Shown here: positions 1-9,211 of the stretch, in pieces
Numbering within the stretch: position 1 is the stretch's first letter
Layout: each line of letters starts with the position of its first letter
Assembly (NCBI GenBank): GCA_021791055.1
Contig: JAJYXI010000062.1
Coordinates: 1 to 64,000, forward strand
Reading direction: 5' to 3'
Source: Nitrospirota bacterium
Lineage (GTDB): Bacteria; Nitrospirota; Thermodesulfovibrionia; Thermodesulfovibrionales; Dissulfurispiraceae
Length of the DNA stretch: 64,000 bases
Position numbers and translations under genes: made by a program
The notes under the pieces: model-generated
The model's input: only the letters and a program-made list of their open reading frames with translations
Databases searched by the model: none
What the model was told of the DNA's origin: nothing

Positions 1-119
1 GGTCTCCCTGCTCGAAAGAGCACTAAAGGTCCGTGGTAGACCACCACGTCGATAGGCTGGAGGTGTAAGTACAGTAATGTATTCAGCTTACCAGTACTAA
101 TAGACCGTGTGCCTTGACC
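1..119 (+). rRNA. 23S ribosomal RNA, 3' end (partial)
   Basis: Conserved 23S 3' terminal sequence (...gataggctggaggtgtaagtacagtaatgtattcagcttaccagtactaatagaccg...), directly followed by 5S. Confidence 0.93.
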
Positions 120-192
120 TTATTCCCCTTTCTCCCATATTTTGTCAAACTTTTTTATTGCAATTTTAATTTGGTTTATGTTATTTTAATTT

Positions 193-308
<116 letters not shown>

Positions 309-318
309 TTAAAATAGA

Positions 319-350
319 AAGGCTCGGTTAAATACCGGGCCTTTTTTTGT
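319..350 (+). terminator. Rho-independent terminator of rRNA operon
   Basis: ggctcggttaaataccgggcc hairpin followed by a T run. Confidence 0.85.
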
Positions 351-381
351 TTGTTTTTAGCTTAAAATTACTCGCTGAAGT

Positions 382-1053
382 TTAAAGAATATCAGGTTTA
401 TCGCTGGCGATGCCGTCAACGCCCTTGTCTCGATATTCTTTCACTTCTTGTCTTGTATTGATTGTCCAGACAATTACCTCGAGATTGTTTTTGTGGGCAT
501 CTTCAATGTTTTTGGTATGAGTAAGCTTATAAAGGGGGACGAGATACCTGGCATTCAGTTTGAGCGCTGCAGCGATGGGATTTTTATGCTTTGCATAGAT
601 CAAACCTGTTTCGATTTTGCTGTCCAGTTTCCTTACCTCTGAAAGAACATCCTCATGAAAAGAGACGATAATTACATGGTCATGTAACTTTTCTTTTTTG
701 ACGACTTCCAAAACCTTTTTTTCGTAGCCGATTTCTTTTAGCTCAATAAGTATTTTCTCGACCTTTTTGTCTATAAATTGCAAACCCTCATCAAGAGTCG
801 GGAGTTTATCTTCTGTTATCTGTTTTAATTCCTTTAATGTCGCCTCGTTTACCGCAATATCCTTGCCGAAGACCCTTTTCAGGTTGTCGTCATGTATAAC
901 AATTAATTTTCCATCTTTTGTCTTTCGCACATCGAACTCGATTGCATTTACGCCAAGCTCAATCGCCTTTTGAAAACTGTCCAGTGTATTCTCAATCTCA
1001 TACGCCCTTGCCCCTCGATGTCCGACTTTTAAAAACATTTTTCTCCCTACCAC
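382..1053 (-). CDS. Glycerophosphodiester phosphodiesterase family protein
   Basis: GHRGARAYEIENTLDSFQKAIELGVNAIEFDVRKTKDG GDPD motif; likely starts at MFLKVGHRG. Confidence 0.9.
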   Translation of the reverse strand: MVGRKMFLKVGHRGARAYEIENTLDSFQKAIELGVNAIEFDVRKTKDGKLIVIHDDNLKRVFGKDIAVNEATLKELKQITEDKLPTLDEGLQFIDKKVEKILIELKEIGYEKKVLEVVKKEKLHDHVIIVSFHEDVLSEVRKLDSKIETGLIYAKHKNPIAAALKLNARYLVPLYKLTHTKNIEDAHKNNLEVIVWTINTRQEVKEYRDKGVDGIASDKPDIL

Positions 1054-1778
1054 GGCATTTCTTCGTCAAAATGGAAGAATTTACCAGTAGGGCCTTTGGG
1101 GCCGAGCGTTGCCAGCCTTACTGCTGTTTTTGCGCCTTCTGTAACATCCATCGGCGCATCCGGCCCTCCCATATCTGTTTTCACCCAGCCTGGATGGGCT
1201 GAGTTTACTTTGATAGGCGTATTTTTGAGGGCAGCAGCTAAATGTATTGTGAATTGGTTCAATGCCGTTTTTGAAGCGTCATATGCAAATGGCTTGTAGT
1301 CATTGGATTCTTCGCTTTGGTATGCAAGAGAGCCAAGGATGCTTGATACATTTACGATGCGGCCTGCATTGCTCTTTTTGATAAGTGAAAGGAGAGCATG
1401 GGTGAGTTCCACTGCGCCGAAGAAGTTTACATCAAAGGTCTGGCGGAGTGCTTTCGACGAGATGATTTCAACACTATTGCTGACAAGGGGCTCCTCAGGA
1501 CTGACCATTCCTGCATTGTTCACAAGGATGTCGAGTTTGCCGAAATGTTTTTCGATGTATTTTTTGACACGTTTGATATGCTCAGAGTTTGTAACATCAA
1601 GCAATATGAATTTCACATCGAGGCCTTCATTCTGCAACCTTTTGGCTGCGGTCTTTCCTTTTGATTCATTGCGCGCACTCATAAGCACCTTTATGCCCTT
1701 TTGTGCCAGTTGGCGGCTGGTCTCGAAGCCCAGTCCTTTGTTAGCACCTGTAACTAAGGCTATTTGCTTGGATGACAT
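1047..1778 (-). CDS. Short-chain dehydrogenase/reductase (carbonyl reductase-like)
   Basis: TGANKGLG, NNAG, YDASKTALN SDR motifs. Confidence 0.92.
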   Translation of the reverse strand: MSSKQIALVTGANKGLGFETSRQLAQKGIKVLMSARNESKGKTAAKRLQNEGLDVKFILLDVTNSEHIKRVKKYIEKHFGKLDILVNNAGMVSPEEPLVSNSVEIISSKALRQTFDVNFFGAVELTHALLSLIKKSNAGRIVNVSSILGSLAYQSEESNDYKPFAYDASKTALNQFTIHLAAALKNTPIKVNSAHPGWVKTDMGGPDAPMDVTEGAKTAVRLATLGPKGPTGKFFHFDEEMPW

Positions 1779-1883
1779 GGTTGCCTCCTCAATGGTTTAA
1801 AAATATAAAAATGGCTTTATGATTTATCTGTAATGCATGTATAATTTCTTTTATGTCTTACTATACTAAAAAGGAGATTCATA

Positions 1884-2006
1884 ATGGAAATCTCAAATAG
1901 AATAAGATTTTATTATTATATTTCAGGGGTGCTTGCAAACCAGCAGTCGGGTGTCTGTTTTGTGAAATCATCCAAGGCAATTCTTGAGAAGATTACGGGC
2001 GCATAA
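1884..2006 (+). CDS. Putative 40-aa small protein (MEISNRIRFYYYISGVLANQQSGVCFVKSSKAILEKITGA)
   Basis: ATG preceded by aaaaaggagattcata; short open frame just upstream of the EamA transporter. Confidence 0.35.
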   Translation: MEISNRIRFYYYISGVLANQQSGVCFVKSSKAILEKITGA

Positions 2007-2012
2007 AAGGGC

Positions 2013-2909
2013 ATGCACTTACAGCACACCAGTTCCTCGATACCCGGCTACATCTATATTGTTCTCGCTGCAATGCTATGGGCTGCATCCGGCTCGGTGT
2101 CCAAGTTTCTTTTTAACAGCAGGGTAACTCCGTTTCAACTTGTACAACTTAGAACTACAATTTCCGCAGCAGTTTTATTTTTGTGGCTACTTGTCCGTAA
2201 TCGTGAGTTTCTGAGTATTGAGCGGAAAGACCTTGTATATTTTTCTCTGTTGGGCATTGCCCTTGCAGCCACGCAGTTTACTTATCTTTATGCTATCAGC
2301 AAGATTCATGTGGCAGCGGCTATTTTATTGCAATATCAGGCGCCGGTCTTAATTGCTGCATACGCAGTTTTGTTTGCCCGAAAGAAGCTCACGCTATTTA
2401 CAATAATTGCCATTATCGGCGCAATCTCCGGCTGTTATCTCATGGTGGGAGCGTATAGTCTTAACATTCTAAGCATGAATAAGGCAGGCATCATCTCCGG
2501 ATTAGCCTCTGCTGTTGCTTTTGCAATATACACGGTAGAAAGCGAATACGGAATGCGTAGCTATACGCCGTGGGCAGTATTGTTTTATGCCCTGCTTTTC
2601 GCTGCAATTGTTTGGAATATCTTTTATCCTCCGCTCGGGGCCTTTTTGCAAAACTATGATGACGGAGCATGGTGGCTGATTTTGTTTGTAGGAACCTTCG
2701 GCACAATCCTTTCATTCGGGCTTTATAATGAAGGGATTAAACGCATCAGCTCGACCCACGCAAGCATTACAGCTACCCTTGAGCCTGTCATGGCAGGCGT
2801 AATCGCATATTTTTTTCTCGGCGAGATTATGGAACCATGGCAAATAATGGGTGCCGGACTGGTTATCACATCCGTTGTAGTGCTTCAGATAAAGCAAAAG
2901 CCTGCATAA
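2013..2909 (+). CDS. EamA/DMT family transporter
   Basis: Multiple TM segments, duplicated EamA architecture. Confidence 0.9.
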   Translation: MHLQHTSSSIPGYIYIVLAAMLWAASGSVSKFLFNSRVTPFQLVQLRTTISAAVLFLWLLVRNREFLSIERKDLVYFSLLGIALAATQFTYLYAISKIHVAAAILLQYQAPVLIAAYAVLFARKKLTLFTIIAIIGAISGCYLMVGAYSLNILSMNKAGIISGLASAVAFAIYTVESEYGMRSYTPWAVLFYALLFAAIVWNIFYPPLGAFLQNYDDGAWWLILFVGTFGTILSFGLYNEGIKRISSTHASITATLEPVMAGVIAYFFLGEIMEPWQIMGAGLVITSVVVLQIKQKPA

Positions 2910-2957
2910 TTAACCCCAAGCTCCAATACGGAGGCTTGGGGTTTGTTGTTTAATGGT

Positions 2958-4604
2958 TTATGCAGCTAACTTTAACTGCCCGCAGCTTCCTTCGCCTGTC
3001 TTGAGTATTGCCTCAATGTCCTCGCAAGGAGTTGTGATCGGCTTGATGCCGAAGTTCTTTACGAGGATATCAAGCACATTCGGCGTAACGAATGCCGGCA
3101 AGGAAGGCCCAAGCCTTATGTCCTTTATTCCGAGATAAAGTAATGTTAACAGGATAGCCACCGCCTTCTGCTCATACCAAGAAAGGACGAGGGAGAGCGG
3201 CAGATCGTTAACGCTCACATTGAATGCCTTTGACAAAGCTACTGCAATCTGGATTGCCGAATAGGCATCATTGCACTGCCCCACATCTAAAAGCCTTGGT
3301 ATGCCTCCGATATCTCCGAGGTCTTTGTCAAAAAAGCGGAACTTGCCGCAGGCGAGTGTGAGCACTACACAATCTTTCGGAACCCTTTCAACAAATTCGG
3401 TGTAGTAGTTTCTTCCGGGCTTAGCGCCGTCGCAGCCTGCAACGAGGAAGAAATGCCTTATGTTTCTGCTCTTTACCGCCTCAATGACCTTGTCGGCAAC
3501 TCCCATTACGGCATTTCTCGCAAAGCCTGTCATAACAGTCTTGCCCTCGACATCCTCGGCGAATCCCGGAAGGGCAAGTGCCCTCTCGATTACTGGAGTG
3601 AAGTCGCTATTGGATATATGCCGGATGCCGGGCCAGCCAACAAGTCCGCATGTAAATATATTGTCCTTATAAGATTCAAGTGGCTTCTGCAGGCAGTTTG
3701 TTGTCATGACAACGGCGCCGGGGAATTGTGCGAATTCCTTGTGCTGGTTCTGCCACGCAGTGCCGTAATGTCCGTAAAAATGGGGATACTTCTTCAGCTC
3801 CGGATACCCGTGGCATGGCAGCATCTCGCCATGCGTGTACACATAGATGCCCTTTCCTTCTGTTTGTTCGAGGATATTCTCCAAGTCCTTGAGGTCATGG
3901 CCAGAAACGAGTATTGCCTTGCCCTTCTTCGCGCCGAGGGGAACCTTTGTGGGCACAGGATGGCCATATGCGCCGGTGTTCGCAGAATCAAGAAGTTCCA
4001 TAGTCCTGAGGTTTACCTCTCCGCATTTTAAGACCCTCTCAAGCCAATCATTAAGGGTGAGATCCCTTGTCATTGCGTCAAGGCTTTCGTGGATGAATGC
4101 ATATACAGCATCGTCTTCTTTTCCAAGAATATATGCGTGGTCTGCATATGCTGCAATGCCTTTTAGACCGAAGAGGAGGATGTCCTGTAATGACTGTATA
4201 TCGGCATCAGCAATATTTTTTCTCAGGTTTGCTATGTCGGCGCCCTGCGCTATAAGTCCTTTCAAGGTGTTCTCAGGCTTGAATACCGCCGGTCTTTTTG
4301 CATCGATTTTTACCTTTCCTTCGAGCCTGTCCCTGAGCTCCACGCACTTGTGTATCATGGACTTAAAATATTCAGGGTCAAAGTTCACATTGGTGAGCGT
4401 GGAAAAAAGCGCCTTGACTGTAAAGATATTGACCTCGCGGTCGTTTATCCCATTTTTTCTGCCCTCCACAGCGTAATGTGAAAGCCCTTTGAGCGCATAG
4501 ATTAATAAATCCTGAAGCCCTGCCACATCAGCAGACTTTCCGCATGTGCCACCGATGGTACATGCTCCACCTTTTGCAACCTGTTCGCATTGATAACAAA
4601 ACAT
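2958..4604 (-). CDS. hcp: Hydroxylamine reductase (hybrid cluster protein)
   Basis: MFCYQCEQ...GTCGKSADVAGLQDLL, hybrid-cluster motifs. Confidence 0.96.
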   Translation of the reverse strand: MFCYQCEQVAKGGACTIGGTCGKSADVAGLQDLLIYALKGLSHYAVEGRKNGINDREVNIFTVKALFSTLTNVNFDPEYFKSMIHKCVELRDRLEGKVKIDAKRPAVFKPENTLKGLIAQGADIANLRKNIADADIQSLQDILLFGLKGIAAYADHAYILGKEDDAVYAFIHESLDAMTRDLTLNDWLERVLKCGEVNLRTMELLDSANTGAYGHPVPTKVPLGAKKGKAILVSGHDLKDLENILEQTEGKGIYVYTHGEMLPCHGYPELKKYPHFYGHYGTAWQNQHKEFAQFPGAVVMTTNCLQKPLESYKDNIFTCGLVGWPGIRHISNSDFTPVIERALALPGFAEDVEGKTVMTGFARNAVMGVADKVIEAVKSRNIRHFFLVAGCDGAKPGRNYYTEFVERVPKDCVVLTLACGKFRFFDKDLGDIGGIPRLLDVGQCNDAYSAIQIAVALSKAFNVSVNDLPLSLVLSWYEQKAVAILLTLLYLGIKDIRLGPSLPAFVTPNVLDILVKNFGIKPITTPCEDIEAILKTGEGSCGQLKLAA

Positions 4605-4691
4605 AGTTTCTTTCTCCTTATGGTTTTAAAAGTTTACCGGCTAAAAGCCTATTCTTTAATTTCATTGTAGCGGGATTTTATGAAACCTTCC

Positions 4692-4705
4692 TTGACTTAA
4701 ATCAA
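4692..4705. promoter_or_regulatory. FNR/HcpR-type palindrome TTGACttaaATCAA
   Basis: TTGA-N6-TCAA in the divergent hcp / Crp-Fnr regulator intergenic region. Confidence 0.65.
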
Positions 4706-4758
4706 AAAATAATATTTTAATTAAATTCCAAGGTTTTAGATAAAAGCATGGAGGAATA

Positions 4759-5445
4759 TTGAAGGTAATTGAGGTCATTGCAAAGATACCCCTTTTCAGT
4801 GGACTTCCCAAGGAACAGCTTGCAAAGGTTGCAGGCATTGTTACAGAGCAGGCATTGGATAAGGGAGAGGCTATATTTTCACAAGGAGATGAGGCATCAG
4901 GTTTTTATGTAGTGACTTCAGGCATGGTGAAGATATTTAAACTCTCTTCGGAAGGGAAGGAGCAAATACTTCATTTTGTAGGGCCGGGTCAGACATTTGG
5001 AGAGGTGCCGATGTTCTCTGGAGAACGCTTTCCTGCAAATGCAGAGGCTATAGAAAAAAGCCGAGTATTATTCCTCCCCCGGACTCTCTTTTTGGAATTG
5101 ATTAAACAAGACCCTTTCTTTGCCATGAGGATGCTCTCGGAACTCTCAAAGCGCCTCAGGCATTTTAATCGCCTTGTGGAAGAATTGTCCCTAAAGGAAG
5201 TGCCCGGAAGGCTTGCGGCATATATCCTTTACCTCAGCGGCAGCAAGGGAGGAGCGGAAGAAATAACACTATCAATTACAAAAGGCCATCTCGCAAGCCT
5301 CCTCGGGACAATACCGGAGACGATCTCCCGGATACTCGGAAAGATGAGCAGTCAGGACATCATAAGGGTGCAGGGCAGAAAGATTAAGATTCTTAACCGC
5401 CGGACTCTCGAAGAGATATCCGAAAGCGGGAAATACTTCTTGTAA
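4759..5445 (+). CDS. Crp/Fnr family transcriptional regulator (HcpR-like by context)
   Basis: cNMP-binding fold plus HTH (TKGHLASLLGTIPETISRILGKM); TTG start with ggagg RBS; divergent from hcp. Confidence 0.88.
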   Translation: MKVIEVIAKIPLFSGLPKEQLAKVAGIVTEQALDKGEAIFSQGDEASGFYVVTSGMVKIFKLSSEGKEQILHFVGPGQTFGEVPMFSGERFPANAEAIEKSRVLFLPRTLFLELIKQDPFFAMRMLSELSKRLRHFNRLVEELSLKEVPGRLAAYILYLSGSKGGAEEITLSITKGHLASLLGTIPETISRILGKMSSQDIIRVQGRKIKILNRRTLEEISESGKYFL

Positions 5446-5448
5446 TCT

Positions 5449-6063
5449 ATGGACGAGCTTTCCAAAGAATATGTAATCTCCTTTTTCGACAAAAACCTGA
5501 TGCTGTATGGTGACAGGCCTGAGGCAGTGAGGTGGTCGCCAACAGGACAAATCCTGCATTATCATGCAATGCTCGATATTGGAGACATTTACGGCAAGAG
5601 GATTCTTGATTTCGGCTGCGGCAAGGGGGATTTCTATCAGTTCCTAAAAGGCAAAGGAATTCATGTGGAGTATCATGGGTGCGATATAAACGAAAAGCTC
5701 ATCGCACTGGCAAAACAGAAATTCCCGGATATTGATTTCAGGGTCGTTGACATGGATAAAGACGCTCTTGGCGAGGATTTCGATTATATCTTTCTCTGCG
5801 GGGTGTTTAATCTCAATATACAGGGACTTGATGAAATTATTAAGAGCACATTAATAAAACTCTTCAAACACTGCCGCATTGGGCTTGCTTTTAATGCACT
5901 TTCATCGCATAATCCGAAAAAGGATTTCGAGCTGCATTATACTTCGTCTGAAGATATGTTCAGCTTTGCAGTAAAAAACTTATCGCCTTATGTTTCCCTC
6001 AGGCACGACAGGATGAATTACGATTTCACGATGTTTGTATATAAAGAGATAAACAAGTTTTAA
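5449..6063 (+). CDS. Class I SAM-dependent methyltransferase
   Basis: ILDFGCGKGDFYQFL motif I. Confidence 0.85.
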   Translation: MDELSKEYVISFFDKNLMLYGDRPEAVRWSPTGQILHYHAMLDIGDIYGKRILDFGCGKGDFYQFLKGKGIHVEYHGCDINEKLIALAKQKFPDIDFRVVDMDKDALGEDFDYIFLCGVFNLNIQGLDEIIKSTLIKLFKHCRIGLAFNALSSHNPKKDFELHYTSSEDMFSFAVKNLSPYVSLRHDRMNYDFTMFVYKEINKF

Positions 6064-7154
6064 TCCCCGAAGGAAATTCCGATTTCCCTTGCTGTCTTTA
6101 CAGTATCACCGTCAATGGGAACCTTTTTCATATTATCAACGACCTTTTCCAGAGGAACGGCCTTTACATCAGGCGGGTCGAGGGCTATCATTACACCTAA
6201 GTTTTTTTTCTCGATCATGCGAACTGCTGCTGCGCCGAAACGGAGGGCTAATAACCTATCGAAGGTGGTTGGCGAGCCTCCTCTTTGCAAATGACCTAAA
6301 ACCAGTGACCGGGTATCCTTGCCTGTCTTTTTGGCTATCTCTTTGGCTACGAACTCTCCTATCCCGCCCAAAACAACATCCTGTCTGCCGACCTCCCCTT
6401 TGCCTTTGTCGAGCTGCCTGCCTCCGACAGGAGCAGCTCCTTCAGCCGCGACTACAATGGCGTAATGCTGTCCGTGCAAATCAAGTCCCATGATGTGATC
6501 GCATACCTTATCAATGTCAAATGGGATCTCGGGAATTAAAATGACATCTGCAGCGCCCGAGATGCCGCTGTTGAGGGCAATCCAGCCTGCATGCCTTCCC
6601 ATGACTTCTACGACCATTACCCTATCATGGGACTTTGCAGTTGAATGGAGGCGGTCTATTGCTTCTGTGGCAATGCTTACGGCAGTGTCAAAGCCGAAGG
6701 TGATTACTGTTGCTCCGAGGTCATTGTCTATGGTCTTCGGAACCCCTATAACAGGTATGCCTTTTTTGTAAAAATCATATGCGATTTTAAGGCTTCCGTC
6801 TCCTCCAATCGCTATCAGGCAATCGAGACGGAGACGTTTGAAATTTTCCACAACCTTGTCGGAGACATCCCGTATCTCGGCCTCGCCAGCCATATTAGTT
6901 ATAGGCATCTGGAATGGGTTGCCTTTGTTTGTTGTGCCGAGGATTGTCCCGCCGATGCTCGAAATGTGGCGTACATGTTCAGGGGTCAGGCGGATAATCT
7001 CATCTGTGTTGAGCAAGCCTGCATAGCCATTTTTGATACCGTATACTTCCCAGTTCCTGTTGTATGCAGACAGGACAACAGCCTCGATAACCGCATTAAG
7101 CCCCGGCGCATCACCGCCTCCTGTATTTATTGCTATTCGCAATGCTTTTTCCAT
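6060..7154 (-). CDS. 6-phosphofructokinase family protein
   Basis: GGDAPGLNAVI, GGDGS, PKTIDND, MGRHAGWIA motifs. Confidence 0.93.
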   Translation of the reverse strand: MEKALRIAINTGGGDAPGLNAVIEAVVLSAYNRNWEVYGIKNGYAGLLNTDEIIRLTPEHVRHISSIGGTILGTTNKGNPFQMPITNMAGEAEIRDVSDKVVENFKRLRLDCLIAIGGDGSLKIAYDFYKKGIPVIGVPKTIDNDLGATVITFGFDTAVSIATEAIDRLHSTAKSHDRVMVVEVMGRHAGWIALNSGISGAADVILIPEIPFDIDKVCDHIMGLDLHGQHYAIVVAAEGAAPVGGRQLDKGKGEVGRQDVVLGGIGEFVAKEIAKKTGKDTRSLVLGHLQRGGSPTTFDRLLALRFGAAAVRMIEKKNLGVMIALDPPDVKAVPLEKVVDNMKKVPIDGDTVKTAREIGISFGD

Positions 7155-7246
7155 AAAGACCCCCTTAAAATGGTTTGCAAGAAATATATGTTATATTGTA
7201 ACTCATTATTAGCGTATATGTTAGATGAAATAAAAAGGAGGTTTCT

Positions 7247-8491
7247 CTGAAAACATATCTTATTCTCATCTTCTGTCTTTATATCCTCAAAGAGGCCTTT
7301 GAATATCTTGTTCAGTATCTCAATCTCAGGCATATGCGAAAGGCTGGAGCTACCATTCCTCCCGAGTTTGAAGGGAAGATAGACGAGGCCTTGCTGAAAA
7401 AGACCCAAGAATATGAGGCTGATAAAACGAAATTCGGCTTTGTTTCATCCATATTCGGCAACATAATTACTATCGCATTCATCTTCGGTGGCCTGCTGAA
7501 TATCTATAATTCTTGGACAGCATCGTTGAATCTCTCCTTTATCATTTCAGGATGGCTTTTCTTTCTGCTTCTGACCTATGCCGGCGAATTTTTATCCATT
7601 CCCTTCAGCCTTTACAGCATCTTTAAGATAGAGAACAAATACGGCTTCAATACCATGACCTTCAGACTCTGGATCTCGGATTTCATAAAATCGCTTATCA
7701 TCTCTACCATCATGATGTCCATTGTAATATTTGCAGGATTCTGGCTCATTCAATGGAGTCCTGATTACTGGTGGTTCTGGGTTTGGGGCTTCTTCTTTGT
7801 TTTCAGTGTTTTTATCATGTACATATCGCCTTATGTCATCGAACCTCTTTTCAATAAATTCACGCCTATCGAGGATGAATCTCTCAAGGGCAAAATCATC
7901 AGGTTGACGGAAAAGGCTGGCATTCATGCGAGCAGAATTTTAAGGATAGATGCATCAAAAAGGAGCAAGCATACAAATGCATATTTCACAGGCATAGGAA
8001 AAACAAAAAGGATTGTGCTTTACGATACATTGCTTGAAGGCATGAGCCACGATGAAATCATTGCTGTACTGGCGCATGAAATAGGACACTGGAAGAAAAA
8101 ACATTTATTGAAAACCCTTGCAGCATTCGAGGTGTTCTCTCTTATATCCCTTTATGTTTCGTACAGGCTGATTCAGAGCGATTTCCTTTTGTGGCTTTTT
8201 AATATCAGCACAAACACTATTTTTGCGAAGTTCATAATTCTTGCCTTCCTCGTAGGTATCCTTTCGCTGTTATTGCAGCCGGTTATGAATTTCTTCAGCA
8301 GGAGGCATGAAAGACAGGCTGACAGGGCTTCGTATTATCTGACAGGGGATTCGGAAAGTATGGTGAGTGCGCTTGTAAAGCTCTCAAAAGAAAATCTCTC
8401 GAACCTCTATCCGCACCCGCTTTATGTTGCTTTATACTATTCCCATCCGCCTATTCTAGAGAGGATAAGGTATATAAAGAATTTTCCTTGA
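7247..8491 (+). CDS. M48 family metallopeptidase (Ste24/CAAX prenyl protease 1-like)
   Basis: HEIGHWKKKH zinc motif; M48 N-terminal membrane domain is only complete if translation starts at CTG 7247 (aaggagg RBS). Confidence 0.85.
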   Translation: MKTYLILIFCLYILKEAFEYLVQYLNLRHMRKAGATIPPEFEGKIDEALLKKTQEYEADKTKFGFVSSIFGNIITIAFIFGGLLNIYNSWTASLNLSFIISGWLFFLLLTYAGEFLSIPFSLYSIFKIENKYGFNTMTFRLWISDFIKSLIISTIMMSIVIFAGFWLIQWSPDYWWFWVWGFFFVFSVFIMYISPYVIEPLFNKFTPIEDESLKGKIIRLTEKAGIHASRILRIDASKRSKHTNAYFTGIGKTKRIVLYDTLLEGMSHDEIIAVLAHEIGHWKKKHLLKTLAAFEVFSLISLYVSYRLIQSDFLLWLFNISTNTIFAKFIILAFLVGILSLLLQPVMNFFSRRHERQADRASYYLTGDSESMVSALVKLSKENLSNLYPHPLYVALYYSHPPILERIRYIKNFP

Positions 8492-9008
8492 GTATCCTGA
8501 AAAATTCGTCCAGCATTTCTTTTCTGAGGTCGACAATTTCATCGAGTTGTTTTATGAACATGCGATAAGGCTTTGCAGGGCCTTGTTCTATGTGCTCAAG
8601 CAGTGCATCGCAGAAATACCAGTTGCACCTGAAGGGTCTTACTGCTCTTTCTATGGTGCATCCGAATTCTGATAAGAACTGGCAGGGGTCGGTATCGCTT
8701 ATGCCTTCTTTGTAAATTGGCGGCTTCAGCCCCAGGGCATGGATGTATATGAGGTCTTCGTAATCGTAATATCCATGCTTGTTTATGCAGCAGACCTTTT
8801 CACAGTTCGGGCAGACGACTGCGGTGTTTTGCTGGATAAAGGCATCTATTCCATCGATTCTGAATCTTACGATTCGTGCAAGATCCTTGACATGACTGGG
8901 TTCGTCGGTGTGTTCGGATGAGAATGTTTTCAGAAGTTCTATTGCCTCATCCCAATCAGATCTCTTATGCCATGACAGTTCATGGTTGAGCAAATTCAAC
9001 AGTGTCAT
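8451..9008 (-). CDS. YkgJ-like cysteine-cluster protein
   Basis: CPNCEKVCC...CQFLSEFGCTIERAVRPFRCNWYFC; start chosen at MTLLNLLNHELSW rather than the longest ORF. Confidence 0.7.
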   Translation of the reverse strand: MTLLNLLNHELSWHKRSDWDEAIELLKTFSSEHTDEPSHVKDLARIVRFRIDGIDAFIQQNTAVVCPNCEKVCCINKHGYYDYEDLIYIHALGLKPPIYKEGISDTDPCQFLSEFGCTIERAVRPFRCNWYFCDALLEHIEQGPAKPYRMFIKQLDEIVDLRKEMLDEFFRILKENSLYTLSSLE

Positions 9009-9033
9009 AGTTGTATGGTATATTAAAAATACA

Positions 9034-9201
9034 ATGAAGTGCAAAAATTGTAACGGCGAACTAAGACTTATAATCGGCTGAAAGACCGTGTATCTCCGCT
9101 GCATGGAGTGCGGCAGGGAGTTCAAGGTCTCGGAATATATAGATGAAATCGACAGCGATACATGGGACAGGATAGCCCTGAGACCATGCAATCGTGCATA
9201 A
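9034..9201 (+). CDS. Dual-CXXC small zinc-ribbon-like protein with in-frame TGA at 9079-9081 (candidate selenoprotein or interrupted gene)
   Basis: MKCKNCNGELRLIIG[TGA]KTVYLRCMECGREFKVSEYIDEIDSDTWDRIALRPCNRA*; two CXXC motifs either side of a single in-frame TGA. Confidence 0.6.
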
Positions 9202-9211
9202 AAGGAGAGAT

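Noticed and set aside
3453-4476. Long ORFs (192 and 209 aa) antisense to hcp
   Set aside because: They overlap a confidently identified hcp gene on the opposite strand, lack recognisable motifs, and mirror its codon usage
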